DNA from: an uncultured Blautia sp.
Lineage (GTDB): Bacteria; Bacillota; Clostridia; Lachnospirales; Lachnospiraceae
Reading direction: 5' to 3'
Length of the DNA stretch: 10,966 nucleotides
Assembly: GCA_934408705.1 (NCBI GenBank)
Contig: CAKRVL010000080.1
Span: 1-10,966 of the forward strand
Below are positions 1-6,180 of this stretch, in pieces (position 1 is the first letter of the stretch; every line of letters starts with the position of its first letter). Under the pieces are notes generated by a model, which worked only from the letters and a program-made list of their open reading frames with translations, searched no databases and had not been told where the DNA came from. The position numbers and the translations under genes were made by a program.

Positions 1-86
1 ACATAAATATTCTGTAAAAAATAGTCCTGGGTAAACATGTTCTTCACATAACGGTTTACCTGACCAACAGAATAGACATTATTCAT
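1..86 (-). CDS. xseA: Exodeoxyribonuclease VII large subunit, N-terminus (partial, runs off the left edge)
   Basis: XseA is the large, catalytic subunit of exonuclease VII, a cytoplasmic single-strand DNA exonuclease. Only the first 28 codons are in the window. They begin MNNVYSVGQVNRYVKN and continue MFTQDYFLQNIY, which is the recognisable start of the N-terminal OB-fold of XseA. The ATG is at 86-84 and lies inside the end of nusB: the two genes overlap by 8 bases in different frames, with nusB stopping at 79. No strong ribosome site precedes it (a GGAAAATAAG stretch is the best), so translation is probably coupled to nusB. The order nusB-xseA is common in Firmicutes. The call rests on a short peptide, but the motif is distinctive and the position fits. 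Confidence 0.9.
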   Translation of the reverse strand, partial: MNNVYSVGQVNRYVKNMFTQDYFLQNIY

Positions 87-636
87 TCTTATTTTCCGGT
101 GCCTTGGAGCTTACATTACGGTTAACGACCACAACCTTTTTGGAAGGATCCTTCACCTTAAAGCCAGACTTCGGTCTTCCGGCATTCTGCTGCTCCTCTC
201 TGGCCGGTGCCTTCCTTGCAGCAACCTTCTTATCCGGGTTTGCGATCTTGCCAAGGATTCCGTTTACAAATGCACCGGACTCTTCTGAACCGAAGCATTT
301 CGCCAGTTCTACAGCCTCGTTAATGGCAACTCCTACCGGCACTTCTTCTTTCTCATATTCAAGCTCATACACTGCCAGACGAAGCACAGTCAGGTCAACA
401 CGGTTCATACGGCTGGTCTTCCATCCCATACTGATGCTGTTCAGCTTGTCGTCAAGTTCTCTGGTATGGTTCATAATATTCATATATTTGCGGCTGATAT
501 AGTCTCTGTCACTCTCTTCCAGATTCTCAATATCAGACAAATATAAAGCAAGCTGCTCTTCCATTTCCTTCTGTGTATTAAACTCACTGATAAAAAGCAG
601 CTTAAAAATGTGTTCTCTTTGTTCCCTTCTTCTCAT
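79..636 (-). CDS. nusB: Transcription antitermination factor NusB with a basic C-terminal tail
   Basis: NusB is a small all-helical RNA-binding protein. With S10 (NusE) it binds boxA RNA and supports antitermination of rRNA transcription. Residues 1-132 are the NusB domain: an RRREQREHIFKLLF start, a central NRVDLTVLRLAVYEL helix, and the family signature VGVAINEAVELAKCFG (about 101-116) followed by SGAFVNGILGKIA. The protein has 185 residues, whereas the family usually ends near 130-150. Residues 133-185 form a low-complexity tail rich in Lys, Arg, Ala and Pro with no recognisable domain. The ATG at 636 has AGGAGG at 646-641, four bases upstream. It lies 75 bases after the Asp23-family gene, with a hairpin between them, and overlaps xseA by 8 bases. 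Transcription probably comes from the promoter at 1167-1139. Confidence 0.96.
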   Translation of the reverse strand: MRRREQREHIFKLLFISEFNTQKEMEEQLALYLSDIENLEESDRDYISRKYMNIMNHTRELDDKLNSISMGWKTSRMNRVDLTVLRLAVYELEYEKEEVPVGVAINEAVELAKCFGSEESGAFVNGILGKIANPDKKVAARKAPAREEQQNAGRPKSGFKVKDPSKKVVVVNRNVSSKAPENKNE

Positions 637-674
637 GCTTCCTCCTGCTATTTAACTCCCGCTTATCACTACAA

Positions 675-702
675 AGAAATGTCTGCTTACGCAGACATCT
701 CT
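675..702 (-). promoter_or_regulatory. Hairpin with GUAA tetraloop between the Asp23-family gene and nusB
   Basis: Reading the minus strand, ATGTCTGC, loop GTAA, GCAGACAT gives a perfect 8-bp stem (698-691 with 686-679). It extends by one G-U and three Watson-Crick pairs to a 12-bp stem. GUAA is a stable GNRA-type tetraloop. The 3' arm is followed only by TTTG, and part of its T run is inside the stem, so this is a poor intrinsic terminator. It could lower read-through into nusB, protect the upstream mRNA, or mark a processing site. The structure is seen in the sequence; its role is inferred. Confidence 0.6.
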
Positions 703-711
703 ATGCTTTGT

Positions 712-1098
712 TTATTTTCCTTTTTCGTTTTCCATATCTACACTTGCAATATGAATGTTAACATCTGCAACTTCAAGTCCTGTCATGTTCTCGATAGCTG
801 CTTTCACCTTCTCCTGAACCTTCTTACTGGTCTCAAGAATATTCATGCCATATTCAATATTCAGATTAAGGTCAACGCTTACAACACCGTCAATGATCTC
901 AACCTTAACACCCTTGGAAAGATTCTTCATTCCCAGCTTACTTACCAGTTCATTGGTAATATTACCAGCCATGGAGGCAACACCGTCTACTTCTGTAGCA
1001 GCAAGTCCGGCGATAATGGTAACTACCTCGTCTGCGATCTGAACCTCACCGATTCCTTCAATATCCTGTATTTTATATGTTGTTCTCTTCTCTGCCAT
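712..1098 (-). CDS. Asp23/Gls24 family (DUF322) envelope stress-type protein
   Basis: This is a small cytoplasmic protein of 128 residues in the Asp23/Gls24 family. In Staphylococcus aureus Asp23 is membrane-associated through AmaP and linked to cell-wall stress. Family features are the start GEVQIADEVVTIIAGLAA (about 17-34), then GVASMAG, and the closing strand-helix-strand pattern with VEIIDGVVSVDLNLNIEYG (about 66-84) and VADVNIHIASV. There is no signal peptide or membrane segment. The ATG at 1098 has AGGAGG at 1113-1108, nine bases upstream, and a strong promoter at 1167-1139. Small Asp23-family genes just upstream of nusB are frequent in Clostridia, where their job is not well defined. 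No AmaP-like partner gene is present here. Confidence 0.9.
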   Translation of the reverse strand: MAEKRTTYKIQDIEGIGEVQIADEVVTIIAGLAATEVDGVASMAGNITNELVSKLGMKNLSKGVKVEIIDGVVSVDLNLNIEYGMNILETSKKVQEKVKAAIENMTGLEVADVNIHIASVDMENEKGK

Positions 1099-1138
1099 AC
1101 TTACAAACCTCCTGGGTATACTTTCACTAAGTATTACT

Positions 1139-1167
1139 ATTATAGCAAAATGCGTTAAAAATGAAAA
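1139..1167 (-). promoter_or_regulatory. Sigma-A type promoter (extended -10) for the Asp23-family gene, nusB and xseA
   Basis: On the minus strand a -35 TTTTCA (1167-1162) and a perfect -10 TATAAT (1144-1139) are separated by 17 bases. The -10 is preceded by TGC, a TG-N extended -10 element. It sits in the 72-base gap between prfC and the Asp23-family gene, about 40 bases before the start codon. It is the only clear promoter upstream of nusB and xseA. Confidence 0.75.
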
Positions 1168-1170
1168 GAG

Positions 1171-2760
1171 TTATTTACTGAATTCTGTTAAGATTAAATC
1201 CGGATTTCTGTCTTCTGTCATGCCAACGCTCCATGCGTTAATAAACAGAAGCAGAGGATTGCCCTTCAGATCTGTAACCTTCTTCATATCAGAGGTTCCG
1301 ACAATCTTGTCTACAGCCACCTCATCTTTATTTGCGATCCATCTAATATGCTCATAAGGCAGATTTTCCAGACGGATTTCAACATTATATTCATTCTCCA
1401 GACGATATTTCAGCACATCGAACTGAAGCACACCTACAACACCTACGATGATTTCTTCCATATTTCCATAGAGCTCCTGGAAAATCTGGATAGCACCTTC
1501 CTGTGCGATCTGATTGATTCCTTTTACAAACTGCTTTCTCTTCATTGTATCCAGCAGTCTTACCCTTGCGAAATGCTCCGGTGCAAATGTAGGAATACCC
1601 TCAAATTCAAATTTATTTCCGATAGCGCAGATCGTATCTCCGATGGAAAAAATACCCGGATCAAACACACCGATAATATCTCCTGCATAAGCCTCATCCA
1701 CAACGTGGCGGGACTCTGCCATCATCTGCTGAGGCTGAAGAAGTCTCATCTTCTTCTCTCCCTGCACATGATAAACCTCCTGGGTAGCATCAAATTTGCC
1801 GGAACAAATACGCATAAATGCAATTCTGTCACGATGGGCCTTATTCATATTTGCCTGGATCTTAAATACAAAGGCTGAGAAGTCATCACTCATAGGATCT
1901 ATAAGTCCTGTATCTGCCATTCTTGGAAGAGGAGATGAAGTCATTTGCAGGAAATGCTCCAGAAATGTCTCCACACCGAAGTTAGTAAGAGCTGATCCGA
2001 AGAATACAGGAGTCAGTTCTCCCTTGCTTACCAGTTCCTGGTCAAATTCAGCACTTGCACCGTCAAGAAGCTCGATTTCCTCCAGCAGCTGTTCCTTCTG
2101 CTCAGGATCCATAACTTCAAGCGCACGGGAATCATCCAGGTCGATTTCCTCAAAATTTCCCTCTTTGGTACCCTTCTGGGTATCCGTAAAGGTAAGGATC
2201 TTGTTTGTATTACGATCATAAACTCCGCGGAATTTTTTACCGGAACCGATTGGCCAGTTAACAGGGCAGGTTGCGATTCCCAGCTCTTTCTCAATCTCAT
2301 CCAGAAGATCGAAGGTATCGTTAGCATCACGATCCATCTTATTAATGAATGTAAAAATAGGAATGTGTCTCATGACACAGACCTTGAACAGCTTTCTGGT
2401 CTGTGCCTCAACACCCTTGGAGCCATCAATCACCATGACTGCAGAATCTGCTGCCATCAGAGTACGATAGGTATCCTCCGAGAAGTCCTGATGTCCTGGT
2501 GTATCCAGAATGTTGATGCAATATCCGTCATAATGGAACTGTAATACGGAAGAAGTAACGGAAATACCTCTCTCCTTCTCAATTTCCATCCAGTCTGATA
2601 CTGCATGGCGGGCCGTTGCCTTTCCTTTAACACTACCGGCCAGATTAATGGCTCCGCCATACAGCAGGAATTTCTCAGTCAGAGTGGTCTTACCTGCATC
2701 CGGGTGGGAAATGATGGCAAAGGTTCTTCTTTTTTCTATTTCTTTCGTATACTTTGACAC
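1171..2760 (-). CDS. prfC: Peptide chain release factor 3 (RF3)
   Basis: RF3 is a translational GTPase that removes RF1 or RF2 from the ribosome after peptide release. The 529-residue length is normal for the family. GTPase motifs are in order: G1 SHPDAGKTT at 18-26, the switch I region with IEKERGISVTSS around 60-71, G3 DTPGHQDF at 86-93, G4 NKMD at 140-143, and G5 around FFGSA at 253-257. The domain II/III region follows and ends with DRNPDLILTEFSK. The start is GTG at 2760-2758 with AGGAGG six bases upstream (2772-2767). The next usable start would cut into the conserved N-terminus, so this start is firm. The gene lies between spoIIIAH and the Asp23-family gene and has its own promoter (2914-2885) and a leader of about 118 bases with a large fold. 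Confidence 0.98.
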   Translation of the reverse strand: MSKYTKEIEKRRTFAIISHPDAGKTTLTEKFLLYGGAINLAGSVKGKATARHAVSDWMEIEKERGISVTSSVLQFHYDGYCINILDTPGHQDFSEDTYRTLMAADSAVMVIDGSKGVEAQTRKLFKVCVMRHIPIFTFINKMDRDANDTFDLLDEIEKELGIATCPVNWPIGSGKKFRGVYDRNTNKILTFTDTQKGTKEGNFEEIDLDDSRALEVMDPEQKEQLLEEIELLDGASAEFDQELVSKGELTPVFFGSALTNFGVETFLEHFLQMTSSPLPRMADTGLIDPMSDDFSAFVFKIQANMNKAHRDRIAFMRICSGKFDATQEVYHVQGEKKMRLLQPQQMMAESRHVVDEAYAGDIIGVFDPGIFSIGDTICAIGNKFEFEGIPTFAPEHFARVRLLDTMKRKQFVKGINQIAQEGAIQIFQELYGNMEEIIVGVVGVLQFDVLKYRLENEYNVEIRLENLPYEHIRWIANKDEVAVDKIVGTSDMKKVTDLKGNPLLLFINAWSVGMTEDRNPDLILTEFSK

Positions 2761-2798
2761 GTTTAGCCTCCTATTTGAATTCTATATTTCACAAACCT

Positions 2799-2855
2799 GC
2801 AGTTTCCAGATCACAGTGCTATGATCAAAAGCACAAGCCTTCTGGTAAAAACTGC
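2799..2855 (-). ncRNA. Structured element in the prfC 5' leader
   Basis: Reading the minus strand, GCAGTTT (2855-2849) pairs perfectly with AAACTGC (2805-2799). After a 3-base bulge TTA, CCAGA (2845-2841) pairs with TCTGG (2810-2806). An apical hairpin GTGCT/AGCAC (2834-2830 with 2820-2816) has a 9-base loop. Together these make a 57-base, three-tier stem-loop that ends 26 bases before the AGGAGG of prfC. No run of T follows, so it is not an intrinsic terminator. It matches no riboswitch class I can recognise. It may be a cis-regulatory leader or an mRNA-stabilising fold; that is inference. Confidence 0.45.
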
Positions 2856-2884
2856 CGGTATTCTTATATTTTTGCAGCATTCCT

Positions 2885-2914
2885 ATTCTAGTATAAGGAC
2901 TGCTGCACTGTCAA
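2885..2914 (-). promoter_or_regulatory. Sigma-A type promoter of prfC
   Basis: A perfect -35 TTGACA (2914-2909) and a -10 TAGAAT (2890-2885) are separated by 18 bases. The -35 overlaps the TGA stop codon of spoIIIAH (2913-2911). The predicted transcription start is near 2878, which gives prfC a leader of about 118 bases. It lets prfC be expressed in growing cells independently of the sporulation operon upstream. Confidence 0.7.
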
Positions 2915-3618
2915 GGGGTATATGCGGAATCTGTGACAGTGTTATCATCAATATCCACTGATGTTTCCAGGGATTCATCCTTATTTACCAGTTCCTCCTC
3001 ACTTTCATTTAAAGGAGTGATCACAATGTTTTCCGGGGCAATCCCTGTTTTTCTTTTCACAATGTCTTCAATCTGTGCCCTCTTCGCGTCAGTAAGATCA
3101 GTTTCCGGAACTACCACATCCGCAGTCTCACCGGTAAGATTTACGATCACATTCTCAAACCCTTTTGCCTCCAGAAGAAGCTCTGCAGCTGCTTCCTTCT
3201 CTGCGATATCTGCCATAGAAACCATAGTGCTTACAGCCTCCTGCTTCTTATCATCGCCCAGCTCCTGGTTATTGATGATAGCCTGAAGATCCGCTTTATT
3301 CTGGGAACGTATCTGCTCTCTGGACAGCTTCGCCTGAGCCGCAAAATCAGAGGCTGCAGTAAGTACAGCTTCCCCCGGTATGCTGGTAGTCTGATCCTGC
3401 ACATCCGTAAGGCTGCTATCTGCCCCGTTCTCATCCAGAAGGGCTGTTTCATCGGTAAGATCGTAATTTACATCCTCCAGGATGCTGCTTCCGTCTGCGC
3501 TGGCCTCCTTATTTTTCAGACCAAGATCTACATCCGCGAAATTCAGGTATCCTGCAACTGCGATCAAAACCGCCAGTGAAGTAATGATTACCTGGTTCTT
3601 TTTCAGAATCTTTTTCAC
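2911..3618 (-). CDS. spoIIIAH: Stage III sporulation protein AH
   Basis: SpoIIIAH sits in the mother-cell membrane around the forespore. Its extracellular ring domain binds SpoIIQ of the forespore to form the intercompartment channel. Visible are a short basic N-terminus KKILKKNQ, one membrane segment at about 9-25, a linker, a helical part with SREQIRSQNKADLQAIINN (about 99-117), and the ring-forming (YscJ/FliF-like) domain with FENVIVNLTGETADVVV (about 154-170) up to PENIVITP. An acidic tail follows (about 204-235). I place the start at GTG 3618-3616. AGGAGAGG at 3630-3623 then sits at ideal distance, and the protein opens MKKILKKNQ like its homologues. A longer reading from ATG 3633 would overlap the spoIIIAG stop as ATGA, but it puts this ribosome site inside the gene. 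Confidence 0.94.
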   Translation of the reverse strand: MKKILKKNQVIITSLAVLIAVAGYLNFADVDLGLKNKEASADGSSILEDVNYDLTDETALLDENGADSSLTDVQDQTTSIPGEAVLTAASDFAAQAKLSREQIRSQNKADLQAIINNQELGDDKKQEAVSTMVSMADIAEKEAAAELLLEAKGFENVIVNLTGETADVVVPETDLTDAKRAQIEDIVKRKTGIAPENIVITPLNESEEELVNKDESLETSVDIDDNTVTDSAYTP

Positions 3619-3622
3619 TTTA

Positions 3623-3630
3623 CCTCTCCT
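3623..3630 (-). promoter_or_regulatory. Ribosome binding site that fixes the spoIIIAH start at GTG 3618
   Basis: AGGAGAGG ends four bases before GTG 3618-3616, with seven bases between its AGGAG core and the GTG. It directly follows ATG 3633-3631, so it cannot serve that ATG, which has no other ribosome site. The GTG is therefore preferred. Confidence 0.7.
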
Positions 3631-4097
3631 CATTTCATTTTCATCACTTTAATTTTATGGGCTTCTACCTGAAATAATGCCATTACTGCCTCTACAATAT
3701 TTCTGGAAACTACAGAATTATCTGCTCCCTGGGCTGCCACAAGCACGCCTGTAACAGTTTCCTGCCCAGAATTATAGAAGCTGCTGCTATCCTTTTCCAC
3801 CCCGGTCATAAGGACCACACGCACTTCCCCCACTCCTTCCACCTGGGACAAAAGCGTCTCCAGTTTTTTCTCAAGCACAGTCCTGACAGTGTCTTCATCT
3901 TCCTCTTGGCTGTCAGAAAAAAGAGAACTGTTTTTTTGCACTATAGATTCACTGTCCCGTTTATCGGACACCGGCAGTGTTATCACAGTAAGGAGCAATC
4001 CCAGAAGGAGAAGGATCACCCACTGCCTGCTGCCCATTTTCCCAAGCAAGGACTTCGCAGTTTTCTTCCAGGATTCCCCAGTTTTGTGTAAGCTCAT
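3630..4097 (-). CDS. spoIIIAG: Stage III sporulation protein AG (compact form)
   Basis: SpoIIIAG is a membrane-anchored protein whose ring-building domain oligomerises into the large ring of the SpoIIIA-SpoIIQ channel. This copy has 155 residues: one membrane segment at about 25-42 (WVILLLLGLLLTVITLP), an acidic linker with QEEDED, then the ring domain with LEKKLETLLSQVEGVGEVRVVLMTG (about 75-99 overall) and the conserved end TGVLVAAQGADNSVV...IVEAVMALFQVEAHKIKV. Only about 18 residues separate the VRVVLM strand from GVLVAA. The B. subtilis protein (229 residues) has a large beta insertion here. The ATG at 4097 has AGGAGG at 4110-4105, seven bases upstream. The gene overlaps the end of spoIIIAF by 137 bases and the longest spoIIIAH reading by 4. 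Confidence 0.93.
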   Translation of the reverse strand: MSLHKTGESWKKTAKSLLGKMGSRQWVILLLLGLLLTVITLPVSDKRDSESIVQKNSSLFSDSQEEDEDTVRTVLEKKLETLLSQVEGVGEVRVVLMTGVEKDSSSFYNSGQETVTGVLVAAQGADNSVVSRNIVEAVMALFQVEAHKIKVMKMK

Positions 4098-4527
4098 CCC
4101 TTATCCTCCTCTCAAGCTCCGTATCTGGAATTTTCTTTGTCCACAGGGCAGCCTTTAACAGTTCCCCTTCTATATGTACTTTACATTCCACCACTTCTAT
4201 GCCTTTCTTTTGCAAAACTTCTGAAATATTTTTCTCAAGCTGGTCCTCCACTCCATTTTCCAAAAGGCTTTTCTGAAGATTTCTCATATCGAGAGTAAGG
4301 CGCTGATTCTCTTCCTTCTGATAAAAGCCTGAAAAGCTCTCTGGCAATGTTCTGGTTTTTTCCAGGATGGAAAGCAGGGGAGTCATCAGCATGACGATCA
4401 GCAACAGCCCCATAAAGAAGCGCACATGGCGTTGATATTTTTCCGTAGGGACCAGGTGGATGAGCATGGTCAGCAAAATATAAAATATTGCAAGACATTT
4501 GATCCAGCTGTAAAGAGCTTCTTTCAT
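3961..4527 (-). CDS. spoIIIAF: Stage III sporulation protein AF
   Basis: SpoIIIAF is an integral membrane subunit of the SpoIIIA complex with a ring-building-type domain after its membrane part. There are 188 residues. Two membrane segments lie at about 8-26 and 36-54, followed by a helical linker rich in Glu and Lys. The soluble domain contains GIEVVECKVHIEG and ends with ELERRIRDELTQNWGILEENCEVLAW (split here: about 137-152 and 153-162). The last 26 residues are Gly/Pro-rich, unlike the domain, and are encoded wholly inside spoIIIAG in another frame. The ATG at 4527 follows spoIIIAE by 36 bases and has no good ribosome site at normal distance. An AGGAGG lies 40 bases upstream, inside the end of spoIIIAE. 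Coupling to spoIIIAE translation is likely but unproven. Confidence 0.92.
   Translation of the reverse strand: MKEALYSWIKCLAIFYILLTMLIHLVPTEKYQRHVRFFMGLLLIVMLMTPLLSILEKTRTLPESFSGFYQKEENQRLTLDMRNLQKSLLENGVEDQLEKNISEVLQKKGIEVVECKVHIEGELLKAALWTKKIPDTELERRIRDELTQNWGILEENCEVLAWENGQQAVGDPSPSGIAPYCDNTAGVR
4105..4110 (-). promoter_or_regulatory. Strong ribosome binding site of spoIIIAG inside spoIIIAF
   Basis: A perfect AGGAGG seven bases before ATG 4097 supports that start. It therefore supports a long genuine overlap of spoIIIAG with spoIIIAF, rather than a later spoIIIAG start such as the ATG at 4037. Confidence 0.75.
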
Positions 4528-4563
4528 AATGAGTTCACGCTTTCTGTATCAGGCAGCCCCGCG

Positions 4564-5760
4564 TCAGCCTCCTACCGATACCATAAGAATCACAAATGTA
4601 AGCACACACAAAATTTCTGCAGTCAACATGATCCGAAGCAGCATAGCGCACCCTTCTCCCATTGTGCCAAGACAGCCTACGAGCCTTTTATCTGATACCG
4701 GCTGAGCCACAGCTCCAAGGAAACGATAACTGATGGACACGAAGCCATAATGAAGCACAGGACCTGCGCCCACAAGGAGCAACACTATTACCGCCACTGC
4801 ACCCAGGCAGTTTTTTACAAGCAGAGCCCCTGTCAGTATCAGCTCGGTCACTACGTTTACTGCATTTCCCACTGCCGGGATTGCTCCCGCTGTCTTTCCT
4901 ATAGCTGTTCTTTTGATTGCATCCATAGCAGGTGCCACCAGCCCCCGTACTGCCTGAAGTCCCAGCACTGCTCCCAGCATTGTTTTCAGGCTCCAGCTGA
5001 TCAGTGTTTCCAGAAGCTCTGCCATTTTGCTCAGCATATCCTCCTTGGAAAGATGATTCACAAGGCATAGAAGCACATACAGATTAGCACCGGGCAGAAT
5101 CAGGGTAAGAAGCAGCCACTCTACCAGCCATACCAGAAGCAACACTCCCTGATAAAACATAGAAGCAGTCACAGCCCCGGTAGCAGCACAGACAGCTACG
5201 AAATAAGCAGGTGCCAGCCCTTTCATAAACTGTGTTATCCATTCCAGCTGTTTTCCAAGAGATACCCCCAGCTGCTGATAGCTGTTCATCAGAATAGTGA
5301 ACAGCAATAGATACACCATATAAAAGCTTACATCCCCTATCTGGCTGTTTTCAAACACTGCAGCAAAATTAGAAAACACTGCGGCGGCCAGAACCAGAAG
5401 AAGGATTCGTAAAAAATTCCCTCTTTCCTGCTCCAGTCTGTCAAAAAAAAGGCCGCGCAAAAATTGCTGCACCGCCTCTTTTGAAAATACTGTATTACCA
5501 TTTATCATATTTTTTAATGCTGTCTCTATGGAAAAGCTATTCTCCCCCAGCATTTCATCCATCAGAGTCTGAACCTGCTGCAAAGACATATCAGAAAGCA
5601 GCTTATCTGTAACAGCGTCTGTATCCGTATCTGTGTCAACCCAATTTGTACTAGCATTTTCCCCTTTAACATTAAATGCTTTACAGTTTCCCAGCCAAGC
5701 TATTATGCACAGAGCCATCAGGCACCTTCCCAGCCTGTCCTTAGCCGTTTTTTTCTTCAT
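4564..5760 (-). CDS. spoIIIAE: Stage III sporulation protein AE
   Basis: SpoIIIAE is the large polytopic membrane subunit of the SpoIIIA channel. It has 398 residues, the usual family size. The N-terminus (KKKTAKDRLGR, then a hydrophobic stretch at about 12-25) looks like a signal sequence. It is followed by a Thr-Asp repeat (TDTDTD at 43-48) and a soluble helical part. Hydrophobic segments follow at about 117-136, 145-163, 183-203, 206-232, 310-332 and 372-395. The conserved VAQPVSDKRLVGCLG is at about 351-365, preceded by the Gly/Ala-rich IGKTAGAIPAVGNAVNVV near 287-304. ATG 5760 overlaps the spoIIIAD stop as ATGA and has CAGGAG eight bases upstream. The gene ends 36 bases before spoIIIAF. 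Confidence 0.97.
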   Translation of the reverse strand: MKKKTAKDRLGRCLMALCIIAWLGNCKAFNVKGENASTNWVDTDTDTDAVTDKLLSDMSLQQVQTLMDEMLGENSFSIETALKNMINGNTVFSKEAVQQFLRGLFFDRLEQERGNFLRILLLVLAAAVFSNFAAVFENSQIGDVSFYMVYLLLFTILMNSYQQLGVSLGKQLEWITQFMKGLAPAYFVAVCAATGAVTASMFYQGVLLLVWLVEWLLLTLILPGANLYVLLCLVNHLSKEDMLSKMAELLETLISWSLKTMLGAVLGLQAVRGLVAPAMDAIKRTAIGKTAGAIPAVGNAVNVVTELILTGALLVKNCLGAVAVIVLLLVGAGPVLHYGFVSISYRFLGAVAQPVSDKRLVGCLGTMGEGCAMLLRIMLTAEILCVLTFVILMVSVGG

Positions 5761-6143
5761 ACCATAAACTCCTGAATGGTTTTCAGAAGTGCCATAAGCA
5801 CCGGCATGCTCAGTACCATCACCGACAGCTTACAAAATAATTCAATCTGGGCAGCTGTAGTGCCATAACCGGCATCCTTACAGATTCCGGAAGCAAACTG
5901 GCCAATATAGGTAACTCCGATCATTTTTACCAAAACAGAAATGTATTCTGTGTCTGCCGGAAGTGTTTGCTGAATCTCTTCCAGAGAATCGAACAGATAA
6001 CGGATTTTCCCAACAACAAGCCCCATGATCACAAGACCGATTCCAACTGTAATAAAACAGGCGTATTCCGGTTTGGTTCCTTTCATGAGAAATCCAAGGA
6101 TAACACCGCATACGCCCAGTAAAGATATCTTTATAATGTCCAT
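5757..6143 (-). CDS. spoIIIAD: Stage III sporulation protein AD
   Basis: SpoIIIAD is a small membrane subunit of the SpoIIIA complex. From ATG 6143 it has 128 residues, the normal family size. It opens MDIIKISLLGVCGVILGF, has the typical KGTKPEYACFITVGIGL (about 21-37), a connecting region with LPADTEYISVLVKMIGVTYI, and the conserved GQFASGICKDAGYGTTAAQI (81-100) before a final hydrophobic helix. The frame is open upstream to 6191. However, GGAGGTGG at 6154-6147 lies just before ATG 6143 and the homologues begin here, so the 16 extra residues are not counted. It follows spoIIIAC by 37 bases and overlaps spoIIIAE by 4. Confidence 0.95.
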   Translation of the reverse strand: MDIIKISLLGVCGVILGFLMKGTKPEYACFITVGIGLVIMGLVVGKIRYLFDSLEEIQQTLPADTEYISVLVKMIGVTYIGQFASGICKDAGYGTTAAQIELFCKLSVMVLSMPVLMALLKTIQEFMV

Positions 6144-6146
6144 TTT

Positions 6147-6154
6147 CCACCTCC
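6147..6154 (-). promoter_or_regulatory. Ribosome binding site that fixes the spoIIIAD start at 6143
   Basis: GGAGGTGG stands three bases before ATG 6143, with five bases from the GGAGGT core. It rules out the longer in-frame reading that begins at 6191. Confidence 0.7.
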
Positions 6155-6180
6155 AGATAATCAAATGTCGGTGAATCAGA

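Noticed and set aside
104..502. Plus-strand open frames opposite nusB and elsewhere (610-1158, 1348-1878, 7393-7935).
   Set aside because: Each lies opposite a well-identified gene, has no family resemblance, and is low-complexity or odd in composition. These are shadow frames.
2799..2855. Intrinsic terminator for the spoIIIA operon.
   Set aside because: The stem is good, but no T run follows on the minus strand.
4520..4573. AGGAGG at the end of spoIIIAE and a short frame ending at the spoIIIAF ATG, as a hidden coupling gene.
   Set aside because: The short frame would need a CTG start or a four-codon GTG start, and there is nothing else to support it.
5618..5640. Thr-Asp codon repeat in spoIIIAE.
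   Set aside because: Only a few units long and placed in a variable linker after the signal sequence; probably not functional.
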